In this document: positions 6,926 to 14,253 of the stretch, in pieces
How the letters are laid out: each line of letters begins with the position of its first letter
Numbering within the stretch: position 1 is the first letter of the stretch
IMG/VR virus record: IMGVR_UViG_3300033233_000069
Coordinates: 1 to 43,498 of that record
DNA from: a virus
DNA: 43,498 nucleotides
Reading direction: 5' to 3' (one strand)
Translations under genes and position numbers: made by a program
Notes under the pieces: generated by a model
The model's database searches: none
Seen by the model: only the letters and a program-made list of their open reading frames with translations
What the model was told of the DNA's origin: nothing

Positions 6926-7110
6926 CCATCTACGGTGTGCGTGTACTTGAGGCGCTTGTGCAGCCACGTACGCTCGCAGAACTGGTAGGGCTGACAGGAT
7001 TTGGTGTGCGATATGTTATACGTGGCATCGGTGAGGCACGCACGGAGGGACATGTCATCGTGGCCATGGGCGTCAAGGTGGGCCAGACAATATATAGGAG
7101 GCTGGACTAA
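6922..7110 (+). CDS. Winged-helix-like DNA-binding protein, GTG start (62 aa)
   Basis: The GTG at 6922 is favoured by GGGAGGACAG eight bases upstream and by the GTGA overlap with the previous stop. The product reads as a minimal helix-turn-helix. A first helix (VRVLEALVQPRTLAELV) is followed by a second (TGFGVRYVIRGIGEARTEG) and a beta wing (HVIVAMGVKVGQTIYRRL). This resembles small MarR/ArsR-like or phage winged-helix domains. It may regulate the early operon; the target is unknown. Confidence 0.6.
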   Translation: MTIYGVRVLEALVQPRTLAELVGLTGFGVRYVIRGIGEARTEGHVIVAMGVKVGQTIYRRLD

Positions 7111-7370
7111 TGACCAGACCAGTGACCGTTTTCGAGCGGGTCGGTGAATGGAAGGCCGCGTTCGATGCCATCCGTGAGGAGTTGACGCCTACTGCTATGC
7201 GTACCATTCTCGCGGAGATGAGTGAGGTGGAGGGCGTGGCCCAGCTATCGTCCTACATGTCACTCGCACGTAATGTCATGGCAAACGACAGATGTGCCGC
7301 TACGGTGGCGGCTATGTTGACAGCGACCGGCATCAAGCCTGTGCCGGTCGAGTATGAGGAGCCGACATGA
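7110..7370 (+). CDS. Helical hypothetical protein (86 aa)
   Basis: The ATG overlaps the previous stop (TAATG). The protein appears all-helical, with a repeated pattern of amphipathic segments (VGEWKAAFDAIREEL, AMRTILAEMSEVEGVAQLSSYMSLARNVM). No motif or membrane segment is visible. It overlaps the next gene by four bases. Confidence 0.65.
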   Translation: MTRPVTVFERVGEWKAAFDAIREELTPTAMRTILAEMSEVEGVAQLSSYMSLARNVMANDRCAATVAAMLTATGIKPVPVEYEEPT

Positions 7371-7660
7371 CCCCCATCGACCTGCTCGACGAAGCCTCGT
7401 GGTTCGACGGCGTGCTCCTCGTCGCTACGACGCGGGAGGACGACCGGCCCGTGGCGCTTGCTGTTGACTTCAACCGCACCGTGGGCGACCTTCGCCGCCT
7501 CCTCGCCCTGGCCCGGGACGCGGAGCGGCTGCGGACGGCTGCCATGAACCTTTGCGACGCCGCGAACGATGTCCTCAAGGGTGTCAACGATGAGCGGCTC
7601 GGGCGACTCGACCATGCTGCCGATGTGTTGGGCGCCGCCCTCGAAGGCACCGACCGATGA
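7367..7660 (+). CDS. Hypothetical protein (97 aa)
   Basis: This is a small acidic protein. Residues 15-32 are beta-like (GVLLVATTREDDRPVALAV), and the rest is a helical, alanine- and leucine-rich stretch (LRRLLALARDAERLRTAAM). GC content appears higher here than in adjacent genes. No family is recognised. Four-base overlaps with both neighbours indicate coupling. Confidence 0.65.
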   Translation: MTPIDLLDEASWFDGVLLVATTREDDRPVALAVDFNRTVGDLRRLLALARDAERLRTAAMNLCDAANDVLKGVNDERLGRLDHAADVLGAALEGTDR

Positions 7661-7935
7661 GGCCCCGTGTACACTCCGATGTGGGAGATGGGGACCTATG
7701 TCCATTGTTCCCCGAGCACGGGTTCATGCTGACCGTATCGGCTTCGGACCCGCCCAAGCAATACTGTCCACACGTCGAACATGATGGTGCTCCGGGTAAA
7801 AATGGGGCACCACACAGTCGGGCCATCTGGCCCCTGTATGGGTTCGAGGAGTCCGTGAAGACATATATGGCCCGGCTTGACCGGGCTATCCGTGATGCAG
7901 GAGGTGTGTCATCGTTACTAATCCCATCGAAGTGA
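7657..7935 (+). CDS. Hypothetical protein with paired Cys/His motifs (92 aa)
   Basis: Two short motifs, CPLFPEHGF near residue 15 and YCPHVEHDG near residue 36, place two cysteines and several histidines in zinc-ribbon-like spacing. They are followed by a helical C-terminal half (ESVKTYMARLDRAIRDAGG). This recalls FDxHR-type phage zinc-binding proteins, but the match is loose. It overlaps both neighbours by four bases. Confidence 0.6.
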   Translation: MRPRVHSDVGDGDLCPLFPEHGFMLTVSASDPPKQYCPHVEHDGAPGKNGAPHSRAIWPLYGFEESVKTYMARLDRAIRDAGGVSSLLIPSK

Positions 7936-8117
7936 CCATCGAGACTCGTGAGGAAAAGGCTGTCGGCCTATTCCGCGAAGTAGTTGGTGGAGATAAGCGT
8001 GCTGCGGTGCGACGCATCATCCTATACGTGCTGGCATTCGTGTGCGTCGTGGGTCCGTTGCCAGCGCTGGCAGTCGTGCCGTTGGCGTTGCTCGTTTCCA
8101 CTGACCAACTGCTATGA
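7932..8117 (+). CDS. Small membrane protein, GTG start (61 aa)
   Basis: GTGA overlaps the previous stop. After a charged N-terminal helix of about 28 residues comes a hydrophobic stretch (ILYVLAFVCVVGPLPALAV continuing to about residue 56). It can form one long or two short membrane helices broken at the Gly-Pro-Leu-Pro turn. It is small and away from the lysis cassette. It might be an inner-membrane accessory protein; a holin role is not supported by position. Confidence 0.6.
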   Translation: MTIETREEKAVGLFREVVGGDKRAAVRRIILYVLAFVCVVGPLPALAVVPLALLVSTDQLL

Positions 8118-8446
8118 GTACAATGTCGTCTCGCACTAAGCTCGGTAATCTGTTGGTATCACTGCTATCCGAGACTGACTACTTAGAGGCTGGTCAGTAC
8201 GTCGCCGCCATCGAGTTCGAGGCCATCATCAACCACGAAGCCACCTTGCGTGAGCGCGGCTGGCTGGACGAGTACGAGAGTGAGGCGACCTGCGCTACGT
8301 GCTGCGGAGATGGGGCGCAATCCGAGGCCGACCGCATCCTGGCGGCGGTGAAAGAGCTGCCAAAGTGGGACAAGTGTGCGGTGCCGGGTGGTTTCCATGT
8401 CAATCTTTCCGCCGTCCTGCGCATCATCGAGGGAGGGCAGCTATGA
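8114..8446 (+). CDS. Hypothetical protein (110 aa)
   Basis: The protein begins with a helical region (TKLGNLLVSLLSETDYLEAGQ), then has CATCCGDG, a CxxC pair near residue 60, and a polar C-terminus. A zinc turn is possible, but only one pair of cysteines is clear. It overlaps its neighbours by four bases each. No family is recognised. Confidence 0.65.
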   Translation: MSTMSSRTKLGNLLVSLLSETDYLEAGQYVAAIEFEAIINHEATLRERGWLDEYESEATCATCCGDGAQSEADRILAAVKELPKWDKCAVPGGFHVNLSAVLRIIEGGQL

Positions 8447-8688
8447 GCGACAAGCCGCGCATCCTCATGACGTTTCAGCCGCTCCCTGAGCGGGCTACAC
8501 CGAGTGAAGCTATTGCCTATATGGATGCTGACATTCGTGAAGCCATGCTCAAAGTGCAGGAACGACTACGCAATCAGGCAATGGCATTGCATACGACCGG
8601 CTGGCAGGAGGATGATGAAGCGGAATATACCATCGTCCAGCGTACGGTCATCGGACGGCTTCGTATCACACGTGGAGAGAACGTATGA
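8443..8688 (+). CDS. Hypothetical protein (81 aa)
   Basis: The ATG at 8443 overlaps the previous stop and has GGGAGGG upstream; a much longer frame from 8299 is not credible because it would lie inside the previous gene. The product is a small alpha/beta protein with a helical middle (AIAYMDADIREAMLKVQERLRN) and a beta C-terminus. No function is recognised. It ends overlapping the nuclease gene. Confidence 0.65.
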   Translation: MSDKPRILMTFQPLPERATPSEAIAYMDADIREAMLKVQERLRNQAMALHTTGWQEDDEAEYTIVQRTVIGRLRITRGENV

Positions 8689-9758
8689 GTAAACCTGCGT
8701 TCGACCAACTCCTGAACGGCGAGGGCTTCCGCTTCTACCGTTACGATGCAGGCGATGGGTCAGAACCAGTAGACTTGCTCTCGGTCACGTCCATCCGCAA
8801 CCTGTGTGGCGAAAGCTACAACCTCGTCAACTGGCAGATGGCGAACCTTGCCGATGCCGCGCTCGGGACCATGAAGCGCGTTGTCATTGGCCCGCGTGGT
8901 GGCGTCAAGGAAGTGCGACAGGTCTTCGAGTTCCCGAGCGAGTTCGCACAGAAGTATGATGCAACGAACGGCGAGCAGCCGAAGATTGATGCATTGCGCA
9001 AGTGGTTGCGCGAGCAGGCCGATGAACCGAAGAATATCGCAGGTATGCGCGGCACCATCACACACAAAGCCATCGAGAAGAATATCGCATGGGGCCGCAT
9101 CGAGCGACCCTATGTCGAGGCCGCGTTTGCCGGATTATCACACCGCGACCGCACTAAGGTCAAGCGCGACATCAATGATGAGGACATCCGTTTCGTGCGT
9201 CATAGTGTGCGCCACTATTGGCACATGCGCGAAAAGCTCCCCATGGTCATCCTTGCCCGCGAAGTACGAGTCCTGAACCTTACTGCCGGATACGCGGGAA
9301 CATTCGACGCTCTGGTATGGTTGCTGGGTACCTTCAATATGTCCGGTGATTTCATCCCGCTTGACATTGACCGGACGAAGCTGCCGAAGGTAGGAGATAT
9401 CACGGTTGACGTTATCCGTCAACTTGGTGGGACCTTGGTACTATTGGACTGGAAGACATCGAAGGGCATCTATACCGACCAAGTGATTCAGGCCCATGCG
9501 TATCTCGCAGCCGAGTTCGTGGTCATCAATGGGCAGAGGGATGAGCGTTTGACCGCACTGCTCGAAGCCGCGCAGTCGGGCGGCCTCGTCCATATCCGGC
9601 CGAATGGTTGGGGGCTGCACCTGTTCTCGTTCGAGGCCGAGGCCGTACGGGCGTTCCTCGGCAGCGTGGCCTTCGCCCGGTTCCTTGCGAAGTATCCGCA
9701 GCCGGACACTATCTTCAAGTATGAGTTGAAGGGTGCATCAGAGGAGGTAGACGAATGA
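8685..9758 (+). CDS. RecB/Cas4-like PD-(D/E)XK nuclease (357 aa)
   Basis: The motif order matches the RecB-family nuclease fold. GTITHKAIE at 123-131 supplies the first histidine. An REV segment near 192-194 is followed by GYAGTFDAL at 202-210 with the catalytic aspartate. DWKTSK at 255-260 supplies the D/E-x-K, and QAHAY at 269-273 is the Q-x3-Y helix. Four cysteines of a Cas4-type iron-sulfur cluster are not evident, so it is closer to cluster-free phage exonucleases of this family. It probably degrades or processes DNA ends for recombination or replication. The length of 357 residues is typical. It lies inside the early operon with four-base overlaps on both sides. Confidence 0.85.
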   Translation: MSKPAFDQLLNGEGFRFYRYDAGDGSEPVDLLSVTSIRNLCGESYNLVNWQMANLADAALGTMKRVVIGPRGGVKEVRQVFEFPSEFAQKYDATNGEQPKIDALRKWLREQADEPKNIAGMRGTITHKAIEKNIAWGRIERPYVEAAFAGLSHRDRTKVKRDINDEDIRFVRHSVRHYWHMREKLPMVILAREVRVLNLTAGYAGTFDALVWLLGTFNMSGDFIPLDIDRTKLPKVGDITVDVIRQLGGTLVLLDWKTSKGIYTDQVIQAHAYLAAEFVVINGQRDERLTALLEAAQSGGLVHIRPNGWGLHLFSFEAEAVRAFLGSVAFARFLAKYPQPDTIFKYELKGASEEVDE

Positions 9759-10072
9759 AGAACAAAGAACCGTTATGCGCAGACTATCCGGAGCCGTGCC
9801 CTGAGCATCCAGCCTCGCTTCGTAGTCGGCGTTACGACTACGAATATGAGGAAGACCCGAAGCCGATGGCTAAGAGCGACCGCGGCGCTGCGGCTGAGGT
9901 CGAGCGGCTGCGGGCGGCGCTAGAATACATCCGAGATGAACTCGGTGTACCAGACCCGGGCTACCCGATGCCGATTGCGAACGCTGCAAACCGGGCTCGT
10001 GCCGCCCTCTCGCCGGACGCCGAGTTGAGCGACTATGACGCATCCCGAGTGCTAGCGGTGGAATATGAGTGA
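9755..10072 (+). CDS. Hypothetical protein (105 aa)
   Basis: The N-terminus has CADYPEPCPEH, followed by an acidic-basic stretch and a predicted helix (AAAEVERLRAALEYIRDEL) of coiled-coil type. Helical segments of this form (VERLRAALExIxD) recur in many small phage proteins. No catalytic motif is visible. It overlaps the nuclease gene by four bases and the next gene by eight. Confidence 0.65.
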   Translation: MKNKEPLCADYPEPCPEHPASLRSRRYDYEYEEDPKPMAKSDRGAAAEVERLRAALEYIRDELGVPDPGYPMPIANAANRARAALSPDAELSDYDASRVLAVEYE

Positions 10073-10526
10073 CACGCAGTCCGTGCTCGACACTATGACG
10101 GCTGGCATCATTGGTCGCAAGGCCGAGCGCGCCGCCGGTCTCACGCCGGTCGGGATGGAGCGCGCGGAAACGCCGGGAATCACGCAACCGACTGGTATTA
10201 CCCTGGAGCAGATGGAACAGCATTTACTGGCCCTTGATGATGCCAACCGAGCGAGTCGTCGCTATTATGAAAACCTGATTCGTACGGCCCAGCGTTTCGT
10301 GGCCGCCCTGCAAGAGAAACCCGACACAACGCTAGATGAAGGCGCAGTATTCAAGGAGTCAGTCGTTGTGCAAACGGCCATCATCGGAGACGTAGCGCCG
10401 CGTGATTCGCTCGGCGTGGGTTGGGTCTGTCCAACCCATGACCAGCAGGGGCTCAAGGAGTTGACGAGTCGAAAGAGCCGGAAGTACCGGGCTTGCGCCT
10501 TGTGTGACGAGTTCGAGAAAGGATAG
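10065..10526 (+). CDS. Hypothetical protein with C-terminal Cys pairs (153 aa)
   Basis: The middle is helical (TLEQMEQHLLALDDANRAS continuing to the AQRFVAALQEK segment). The C-terminus carries WVCPTHDQQG and YRACALCDEFEKG, that is CxxH and CxxC, a likely zinc ribbon. The layout of helical body plus C-terminal treble-clef-like finger suggests a small regulatory or DNA-binding protein. The exact family is not recognised. It overlaps the previous gene. Confidence 0.65.
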   Translation: MSDTQSVLDTMTAGIIGRKAERAAGLTPVGMERAETPGITQPTGITLEQMEQHLLALDDANRASRRYYENLIRTAQRFVAALQEKPDTTLDEGAVFKESVVVQTAIIGDVAPRDSLGVGWVCPTHDQQGLKELTSRKSRKYRACALCDEFEKG

Positions 10527-10529
10527 GTT

Positions 10530-11294
10530 GTGCAACGTTTCGTTTCTCTGGTGGGCGCGTTGGCGCTCACACTGTTACTCGCCGGGGGGTCCCTAGGAGC
10601 GGGTCAGCCACAGACAACGACTATCTGCCATGGGGCGGGCTTGGCTGGAACGACACAGTTCACGACCCTTACGCTGCCCTCGCAGGCATTGGCAGCCCAC
10701 TTTGACGAGAATGGCACGCCGCAGGCAGGCCACGAACAGGACTACTTCGGCCCATGTGTCGAGGCCACACCGTCACCGTCACCGTCACCGTCACCGTCAC
10801 CATCACCATCACCGGAGGTAACACCATCACTAGAGCCTTCCGTCGAACCGTCTCCGTCATCGGAGCCTTCGTCACCGCCTACACCTTCGCCTTCACCCTC
10901 GGCATCCCTCACGCCCTCGCCGTCGCCCGGGGTGACGCCGACTCCGACGCCCGAACCGACTGCGACGGCCTCTGTGGGGCCGAGTCCGACGCCGATTGCT
11001 ACCGAAAATCCGACCCCGAGTTCGACCCCTGCGCCGACTGCGACCGAGACCTCTGTCCCGACCCCGAATGCCAGCGAGACCCCTATCCCGACAGTCTCAC
11101 CGTTGCCCACGGGTTCTGCTACTGCACTCCCGGGGAACGTGACCCCGACTACTACGCTTCCCGCGACGGACGCCGCCGCGGCTGGTAATCTTGGTAGCAA
11201 TGACTCGGCACGGGCAGCCGTACTCATTATCATCTTCGGTGTCATGGCCTTCTATCTTGTATGGCGAGTCCTTTGGCCTCGCAGGAAGCGGTAA
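10530..11294 (+). CDS. Secreted Pro/Ser/Thr-rich surface protein with C-terminal anchor (254 aa)
   Basis: The GTG start has AAGGATAGG upstream. Residues 1-24 form a signal peptide (VSLVGALALTLLLAGG core). Residues 28-76 are a small domain with TTICHGAG, an AAH and a terminal GPC, resembling short Cys/His domains in secreted actinobacterial proteins. Residues 78-215 are a low-complexity Pro/Ser/Thr stalk, and residues about 229-248 are a membrane helix followed by RRKR. The stalk starts with a hexamer tandem repeat in the DNA (10771-10812). Its topology implies a protein exposed on the infected cell's surface with a cytoplasmic basic tail. A role in blocking other phages or altering the envelope is possible but unproven. 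It is unusual in an early phage operon. Confidence 0.8.
   Translation: MQRFVSLVGALALTLLLAGGSLGAGQPQTTTICHGAGLAGTTQFTTLTLPSQALAAHFDENGTPQAGHEQDYFGPCVEATPSPSPSPSPSPSPSPEVTPSLEPSVEPSPSSEPSSPPTPSPSPSASLTPSPSPGVTPTPTPEPTATASVGPSPTPIATENPTPSSTPAPTATETSVPTPNASETPIPTVSPLPTGSATALPGNVTPTTTLPATDAAAAGNLGSNDSARAAVLIIIFGVMAFYLVWRVLWPRRKR
10771..10812 (+). repeat. Hexanucleotide tandem repeat
   Basis: Five copies of CGTCAC are followed by two of CATCAC, encoding the Ser-Pro start of the stalk of the secreted protein. Such repeats can change copy number by slippage in multiples of two codons, altering stalk length without frameshift. Confidence 0.85.
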
Positions 11295-11298
11295 CCAT

Positions 11299-11655
11299 AT
11301 GACCCTACCCACTCACGTCCGCCTCCTCTCACAGCGTATCGACGTGCGCGAGGAGGGAGAGCTACACATGGAGGCTCATGAGGATGGTGCGGAGCCTCAT
11401 CAGCATCGTGTCTATGGGGTGTACGATGAGGAGAAACAGGTCATCACGCTCGATGCTGCCATGGGCTTCGAGCGCCAGCGCGAGACATTCCTACATGAGA
11501 ACCTGCATGCCATGTGTGCAGTCGCGCAACTAGACGGACTATCCGCCATGGAGGGGTTTGATGAACACTGGGTAAGTTCGCTTTCACCCGTGATGTTGTC
11601 GTGGATGCGTGACAATCCCGCAGTGATGAAGTTTCTCATGGAGACGCAACCGTGA
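11299..11655 (+). CDS. Small zincin-like metallopeptidase (118 aa)
   Basis: I start at the ATG at 11299, just after the surface-protein stop, with AGGAAGCGG upstream; a longer in-frame extension to 11191 would overlap that gene. The key motif is HENLH at residues 66-70, an HExxH zinc site in a helix, with acidic residues FDEHW about 20 residues later as a possible third ligand. The ending LSPVMLSWMRDNPAVMKFL resembles small phage proteins of the type E-x-x-V-x-x-L-S-P-x-L...LRDNP that carry HExLH. It may be a toxin-type or processing protease. The substrate is unknown and activity is not proven. Confidence 0.65.
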   Translation: MTLPTHVRLLSQRIDVREEGELHMEAHEDGAEPHQHRVYGVYDEEKQVITLDAAMGFERQRETFLHENLHAMCAVAQLDGLSAMEGFDEHWVSSLSPVMLSWMRDNPAVMKFLMETQP

Positions 11656-11933
11656 CGCGTAAGAACCGCTATGACCCCGAGGCTGAGGACATAGATGCCA
11701 TATTGGAAAACCCTGAGCAATGGACCCGCGCTTCGCGACGGGCAGCCGGGTTGCGCATGCATGTTGACCGAGGGCCTGCACGCATGCAGCCCCCGCGCTA
11801 CATCCGGCGGAACATCAAAGCGTTCCTGCCGGACGCAAAACGCACGCATCGCAATCGCCGCCGCATCGCTCGTATTGCGCGCGCCATCAAGGAAACATGG
11901 GGCACCGATGCCATGCTGACAGGAAAAGATTGA
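11652..11933 (+). CDS. Arginine-rich hypothetical protein, GTG start (93 aa)
   Basis: GTGA overlaps the previous stop. The protein is strongly basic in its second half (PPRYIRRNIKAFLPDAK and HRNRRRIARIARAIKETW), suggesting nucleic-acid binding. The N-terminus is acidic. No domain is recognised. One base separates its stop from the next ATG. Confidence 0.65.
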   Translation: MTRKNRYDPEAEDIDAILENPEQWTRASRRAAGLRMHVDRGPARMQPPRYIRRNIKAFLPDAKRTHRNRRRIARIARAIKETWGTDAMLTGKD

Positions 11934-11934
11934 C

Positions 11935-12162
11935 ATGAAGTTTCGTACACTCAATAGCGATTACACCATTGACACCGAGGCGATGACATGGAGTCGTCAA
12001 GTGCGCGAGGGGCGAAAGAGTCCCCTGCTGTGGGCTAACAGCGGCCCACTGGCCCAAGTGCCGGACCCGATTGTCGGTCAGCGTTGCGCCCTGCTCGAAA
12101 CCTCCAAGGGTCTACATGGTGTCATCTATACGAGTACGGTCATCGAGGTGCTCGATGCCTGA
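11935..12162 (+). CDS. Small beta-rich hypothetical protein (75 aa)
   Basis: The ATG follows one base after the previous stop. The sequence reads as successive strands (KFRTLNSDYTIDT, TWSRQVREG, GVIYTSTVIEVL) without motifs. A small barrel or SH3-like fold is possible. It overlaps the RNA ligase gene by eight bases. Confidence 0.65.
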   Translation: MKFRTLNSDYTIDTEAMTWSRQVREGRKSPLLWANSGPLAQVPDPIVGQRCALLETSKGLHGVIYTSTVIEVLDA

Positions 12163-12700
12163 TATTGAGTTTCGCGGCTGGCCGAAGATTGCCAGACTCA
12201 ATCGTGACATCATCATCACGGAGAAAATCGACGGCACGAATGCCGCCATCGGCGTCACAGAGGATGGCATCGTCTATGCACAGTCGCGGACCCGCATCAT
12301 CACCCCGGAGAACGACAACTACGGCTTCGCCAAGTGGGTCGAGTCCATCGCGGACTATGCTCGCAGTACGCTCGGCCCTGGCTTACACTTCGGGGAGTGG
12401 TGGGGCAACGGCATCCAGCGCAACTACGGACAGGCGACCAAGCGGTTCAGCCTGTTCAACGTCGCCCGCTGGGCGGACCTCGGCACGGAGGGCGTCATCG
12501 GCGTCGTTCCCGTGCTGTACGAGGGGCCATATGAGAAGGCCAGCATCACACTCGTCCTCGCGAACCTAAAGGTCCATGGGTCCTACGCCGCCCCCGGCTT
12601 CATGGAGCCCGAGGGCATCGTCATCTATCACACGGCTGCCAAGACCATGTTCAAGGTTACACTGGAACATGATGAGAAGCCGAAGGGGAGTACCGAATGA
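12155..12700 (+). CDS. RNA ligase family protein, minimal (181 aa)
   Basis: The ATG at 12155 lies within the end of the previous gene. The covalent nucleotidyltransferase motifs are present in order. Motif I is TEKIDGTN with Lys24 as the predicted AMP acceptor; AQSRTR follows near 42-47. GEWWG is at 80-84, FSLFNV at about 98-103, EPEGIVIYH (motif IV) at about 151-159, and MFKV with Lys167 is motif V. The layout fits Rnl2-like RNA ligases reduced to the catalytic domain. Phage RNA ligases typically reseal tRNAs cut by host defences. No polynucleotide kinase is seen in this window, so the end-healing partner is absent or elsewhere. Confidence 0.85.
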   Translation: MPDIEFRGWPKIARLNRDIIITEKIDGTNAAIGVTEDGIVYAQSRTRIITPENDNYGFAKWVESIADYARSTLGPGLHFGEWWGNGIQRNYGQATKRFSLFNVARWADLGTEGVIGVVPVLYEGPYEKASITLVLANLKVHGSYAAPGFMEPEGIVIYHTAAKTMFKVTLEHDEKPKGSTE

Positions 12701-12936
12701 ATACAACGCTTGAAGTCTTGCAGTCGGTCGGCGATGAGCGGCTCCGTCAAGACCTGCGGTGGGGGCAGCAAAACCATGGTGACGGTCTGTGGCTAGCCAT
12801 TCTGACCGAGGAGGTCGGTGAGACGGCAGAGGCCATGCTGGACCTTAGTCAGACGGATATACGAGCCGAGTTGGTCCAAGTGGCTGCCGTTGCAGTGGCA
12901 TGGATTGAATCTATCGACCGAAGAGGTGTGACTTGA
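12697..12936 (+). CDS. MazG-like nucleotide pyrophosphohydrolase (79 aa)
   Basis: This is an all-alpha NTP-PPase pattern. [15 protein letters not shown] leads into [13 protein letters not shown] at about 36-48, with the E-E-x-x-E metal ligands. Next comes [16 protein letters not shown], the second metal-binding helix. The length of about 80 residues is that of single-domain MazG-like enzymes, which hydrolyse (d)NTPs to monophosphates. It is encoded next to two other predicted nucleotide enzymes, and the three probably adjust nucleotide pools during replication. Confidence 0.8.
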   Translation: MNTTLEVLQSVGDERLRQDLRWGQQNHGDGLWLAILTEEVGETAEAMLDLSQTDIRAELVQVAAVAVAWIESIDRRGVT

Positions 12937-13412
12937 TGCGTGTATATCTCGCAGGCCCAATGACGGGCATAAAGGGCTTCAACATACCAGCCTTTGATGC
13001 CATGGCCCTGCGACTGCGTAAGGCGGGCTTCGAGGTCGTCAGTCCGGCCGAACTGGACAACCCGACCATCCGGTCCATCAGTCTCGGCTCGGCGGATGGT
13101 GCTATCGCCACGCTGGAAACGCATGGCGCTACATGGGGGGATTTTCTTGCACGCGATATAGAACTCATCGCCGATGATGGCATCGAGGCCGTGGTCGTGC
13201 TGCCCGGCTGGGAGAAGTCGCGCGGCGCGCGGTTGGAGACATTCGTCGCCAATGCGTTGTGCGGACTGCCCATCTACACGGTGGGTCTAGCATGGAATCA
13301 CCTGACCCTGCATCCCGTGCCCTCCCTCACGCTCGTTCGCGCATGGGCAGCGAATGATGACATCGTGTTCGGCCATCAGTACGACCATCCAGCCGTAGAG
13401 GCACACCGATGA
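12936..13412 (+). CDS. DUF4406 / nucleoside 2-deoxyribosyltransferase-like protein (158 aa)
   Basis: I choose the ATG at 12936 (GAAGAGG upstream) rather than the TTG three bases before. The N-terminus VYLAGPMTG is the loop motif of this Rossmann-like family. FNIPAF and an SPAELD segment follow, and the [13 protein letters not shown] motif near 85-100 closes the active site. These proteins are related to nucleoside 2-deoxyribosyltransferases and N-glycosidases and are common in phages, probably in nucleotide salvage. The last 35 residues after the domain are extra. It overlaps the next gene by four bases. Confidence 0.85.
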   Translation: MRVYLAGPMTGIKGFNIPAFDAMALRLRKAGFEVVSPAELDNPTIRSISLGSADGAIATLETHGATWGDFLARDIELIADDGIEAVVVLPGWEKSRGARLETFVANALCGLPIYTVGLAWNHLTLHPVPSLTLVRAWAANDDIVFGHQYDHPAVEAHR

Positions 13413-13819
13413 ATCCCAAGGACGCCATCGGCCTCACGAAGTCGCCGCTACGACTCGTACCCCCCGCCCTTGTCATCGAAACGGCTGCTGCAATGGCTAA
13501 TGGGGCAGAGAAATACGGTCCGTACAACTGGCGGGAGACGGGTGTCAACCTGTCTGTCTACCTTGAAGCCCTGCTGCGTCATGTCTATGCGTACATGGAT
13601 GGCGAGGAGAGCGCCGAGGACTCGGGTGTGAAGCATCTTGCCCATGCTGCTGCCTGCCTTGCTATCATCTTCGATGCTGAGTCGGTCGGTAAGCTCATTG
13701 ACGACCGACCTACGCCCGGTCAGGCAGCTCGTCTCATGGCTGAACAAACGCAGCAGACGACGACGACCATCAACCCGTGTGACGGAAGCAACTGGTTCGT
13801 GGTGCACCAGGAGAGGTGA
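13409..13819 (+). CDS. dATP/dGTP diphosphohydrolase-like (DUF5664-type) protein (136 aa)
   Basis: Signature segments are [13 protein letters not shown] at the N-terminus, [15 protein letters not shown] at about 28-42, [17 protein letters not shown] at about 55-71 and [15 protein letters not shown] at about 74-88. Together they match the phage family annotated as dATP/dGTP diphosphohydrolase N-terminal domain (formerly DUF5664), an all-alpha metal-dependent NTP pyrophosphatase relative. The C-terminal 40 residues are a polar Thr/Gln-rich tail. The family includes the dGTP-removing enzyme of diaminopurine phages. No PurZ homologue is seen here, so a general pool-adjusting role is more likely. 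Confidence 0.8.
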   Translation: MNPKDAIGLTKSPLRLVPPALVIETAAAMANGAEKYGPYNWRETGVNLSVYLEALLRHVYAYMDGEESAEDSGVKHLAHAAACLAIIFDAESVGKLIDDRPTPGQAARLMAEQTQQTTTTINPCDGSNWFVVHQER

Positions 13820-13822
13820 TGC

Positions 13823-14032
13823 ATGACCTTGACTGAGCAGCCCGTCAAGCCCTCCCCTAAAGGGCCGGTGAAGGATAATCGTACCTTTGAGGCCGTCATG
13901 AAGGACCTGTTGCCCCCGTGGGCAGACAGTTTCATGATGCAGATTCAAAGCAAGACCGTCAAACAGCCGGTATTCTGGCCGGTCAATCTATACGGTGGGT
14001 CGCAGAATGAACGGGAGGTTGTTTCCTCATGA
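13823..14032 (+). CDS. Small hypothetical protein (69 aa)
   Basis: GGAGAGGTG precedes the ATG. The sequence is polar with a proline-rich start (EQPVKPSPKGPVKDN) and a PPWADSFMMQ segment. No motif is recognised. It overlaps the next gene by four bases. Confidence 0.6.
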   Translation: MTLTEQPVKPSPKGPVKDNRTFEAVMKDLLPPWADSFMMQIQSKTVKQPVFWPVNLYGGSQNEREVVSS

Positions 14033-14253
14033 GACGCACGCCAGCCTTGACACGCGAGTGTCAGCAGTTATTCGAGCAGGAAGTGCGCGCCGATGGGGGC
14101 TGGCAGCCGAATGGCACCCTTCCTCGGATTGCGGGAGTAACCGGACTCACGACCGACCAGGTGCGTGATGCTATCTTTAGTGTGTCAGCCGATGCATGGC
14201 GACGCAGTTTTGTTGCTACACTGAAACAGGAGGTACATGATGCCCGTTCGTGA
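14029..14253 (+). CDS. Small HTH-like protein (74 aa)
   Basis: This is a short basic protein in which LPRIAGVTGLTTDQVRDAIFSV has the spacing of a helix-turn-helix (small residue, GVT turn, recognition helix). It may bind DNA. ATGA overlaps the previous gene, and its end overlaps the start of the next gene. Confidence 0.55.
   Translation: MRRTPALTRECQQLFEQEVRADGGWQPNGTLPRIAGVTGLTTDQVRDAIFSVSADAWRRSFVATLKQEVHDARS

Noticed and set aside
10742-11245. Long antisense and +2 frame readings over the stalk gene (also 10754-11188 +)
   Set aside because: They arise from the low-complexity Pro/Ser/Thr repeats; they lack ribosome binding sites, and the sense frame has signal peptide, stalk and anchor in order.
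13409-13819. Evidence for diaminopurine (Z) DNA
   Set aside because: The diphosphohydrolase family occurs in many phages without Z DNA, and no PurZ-type adenylosuccinate synthetase homologue is visible in this window.
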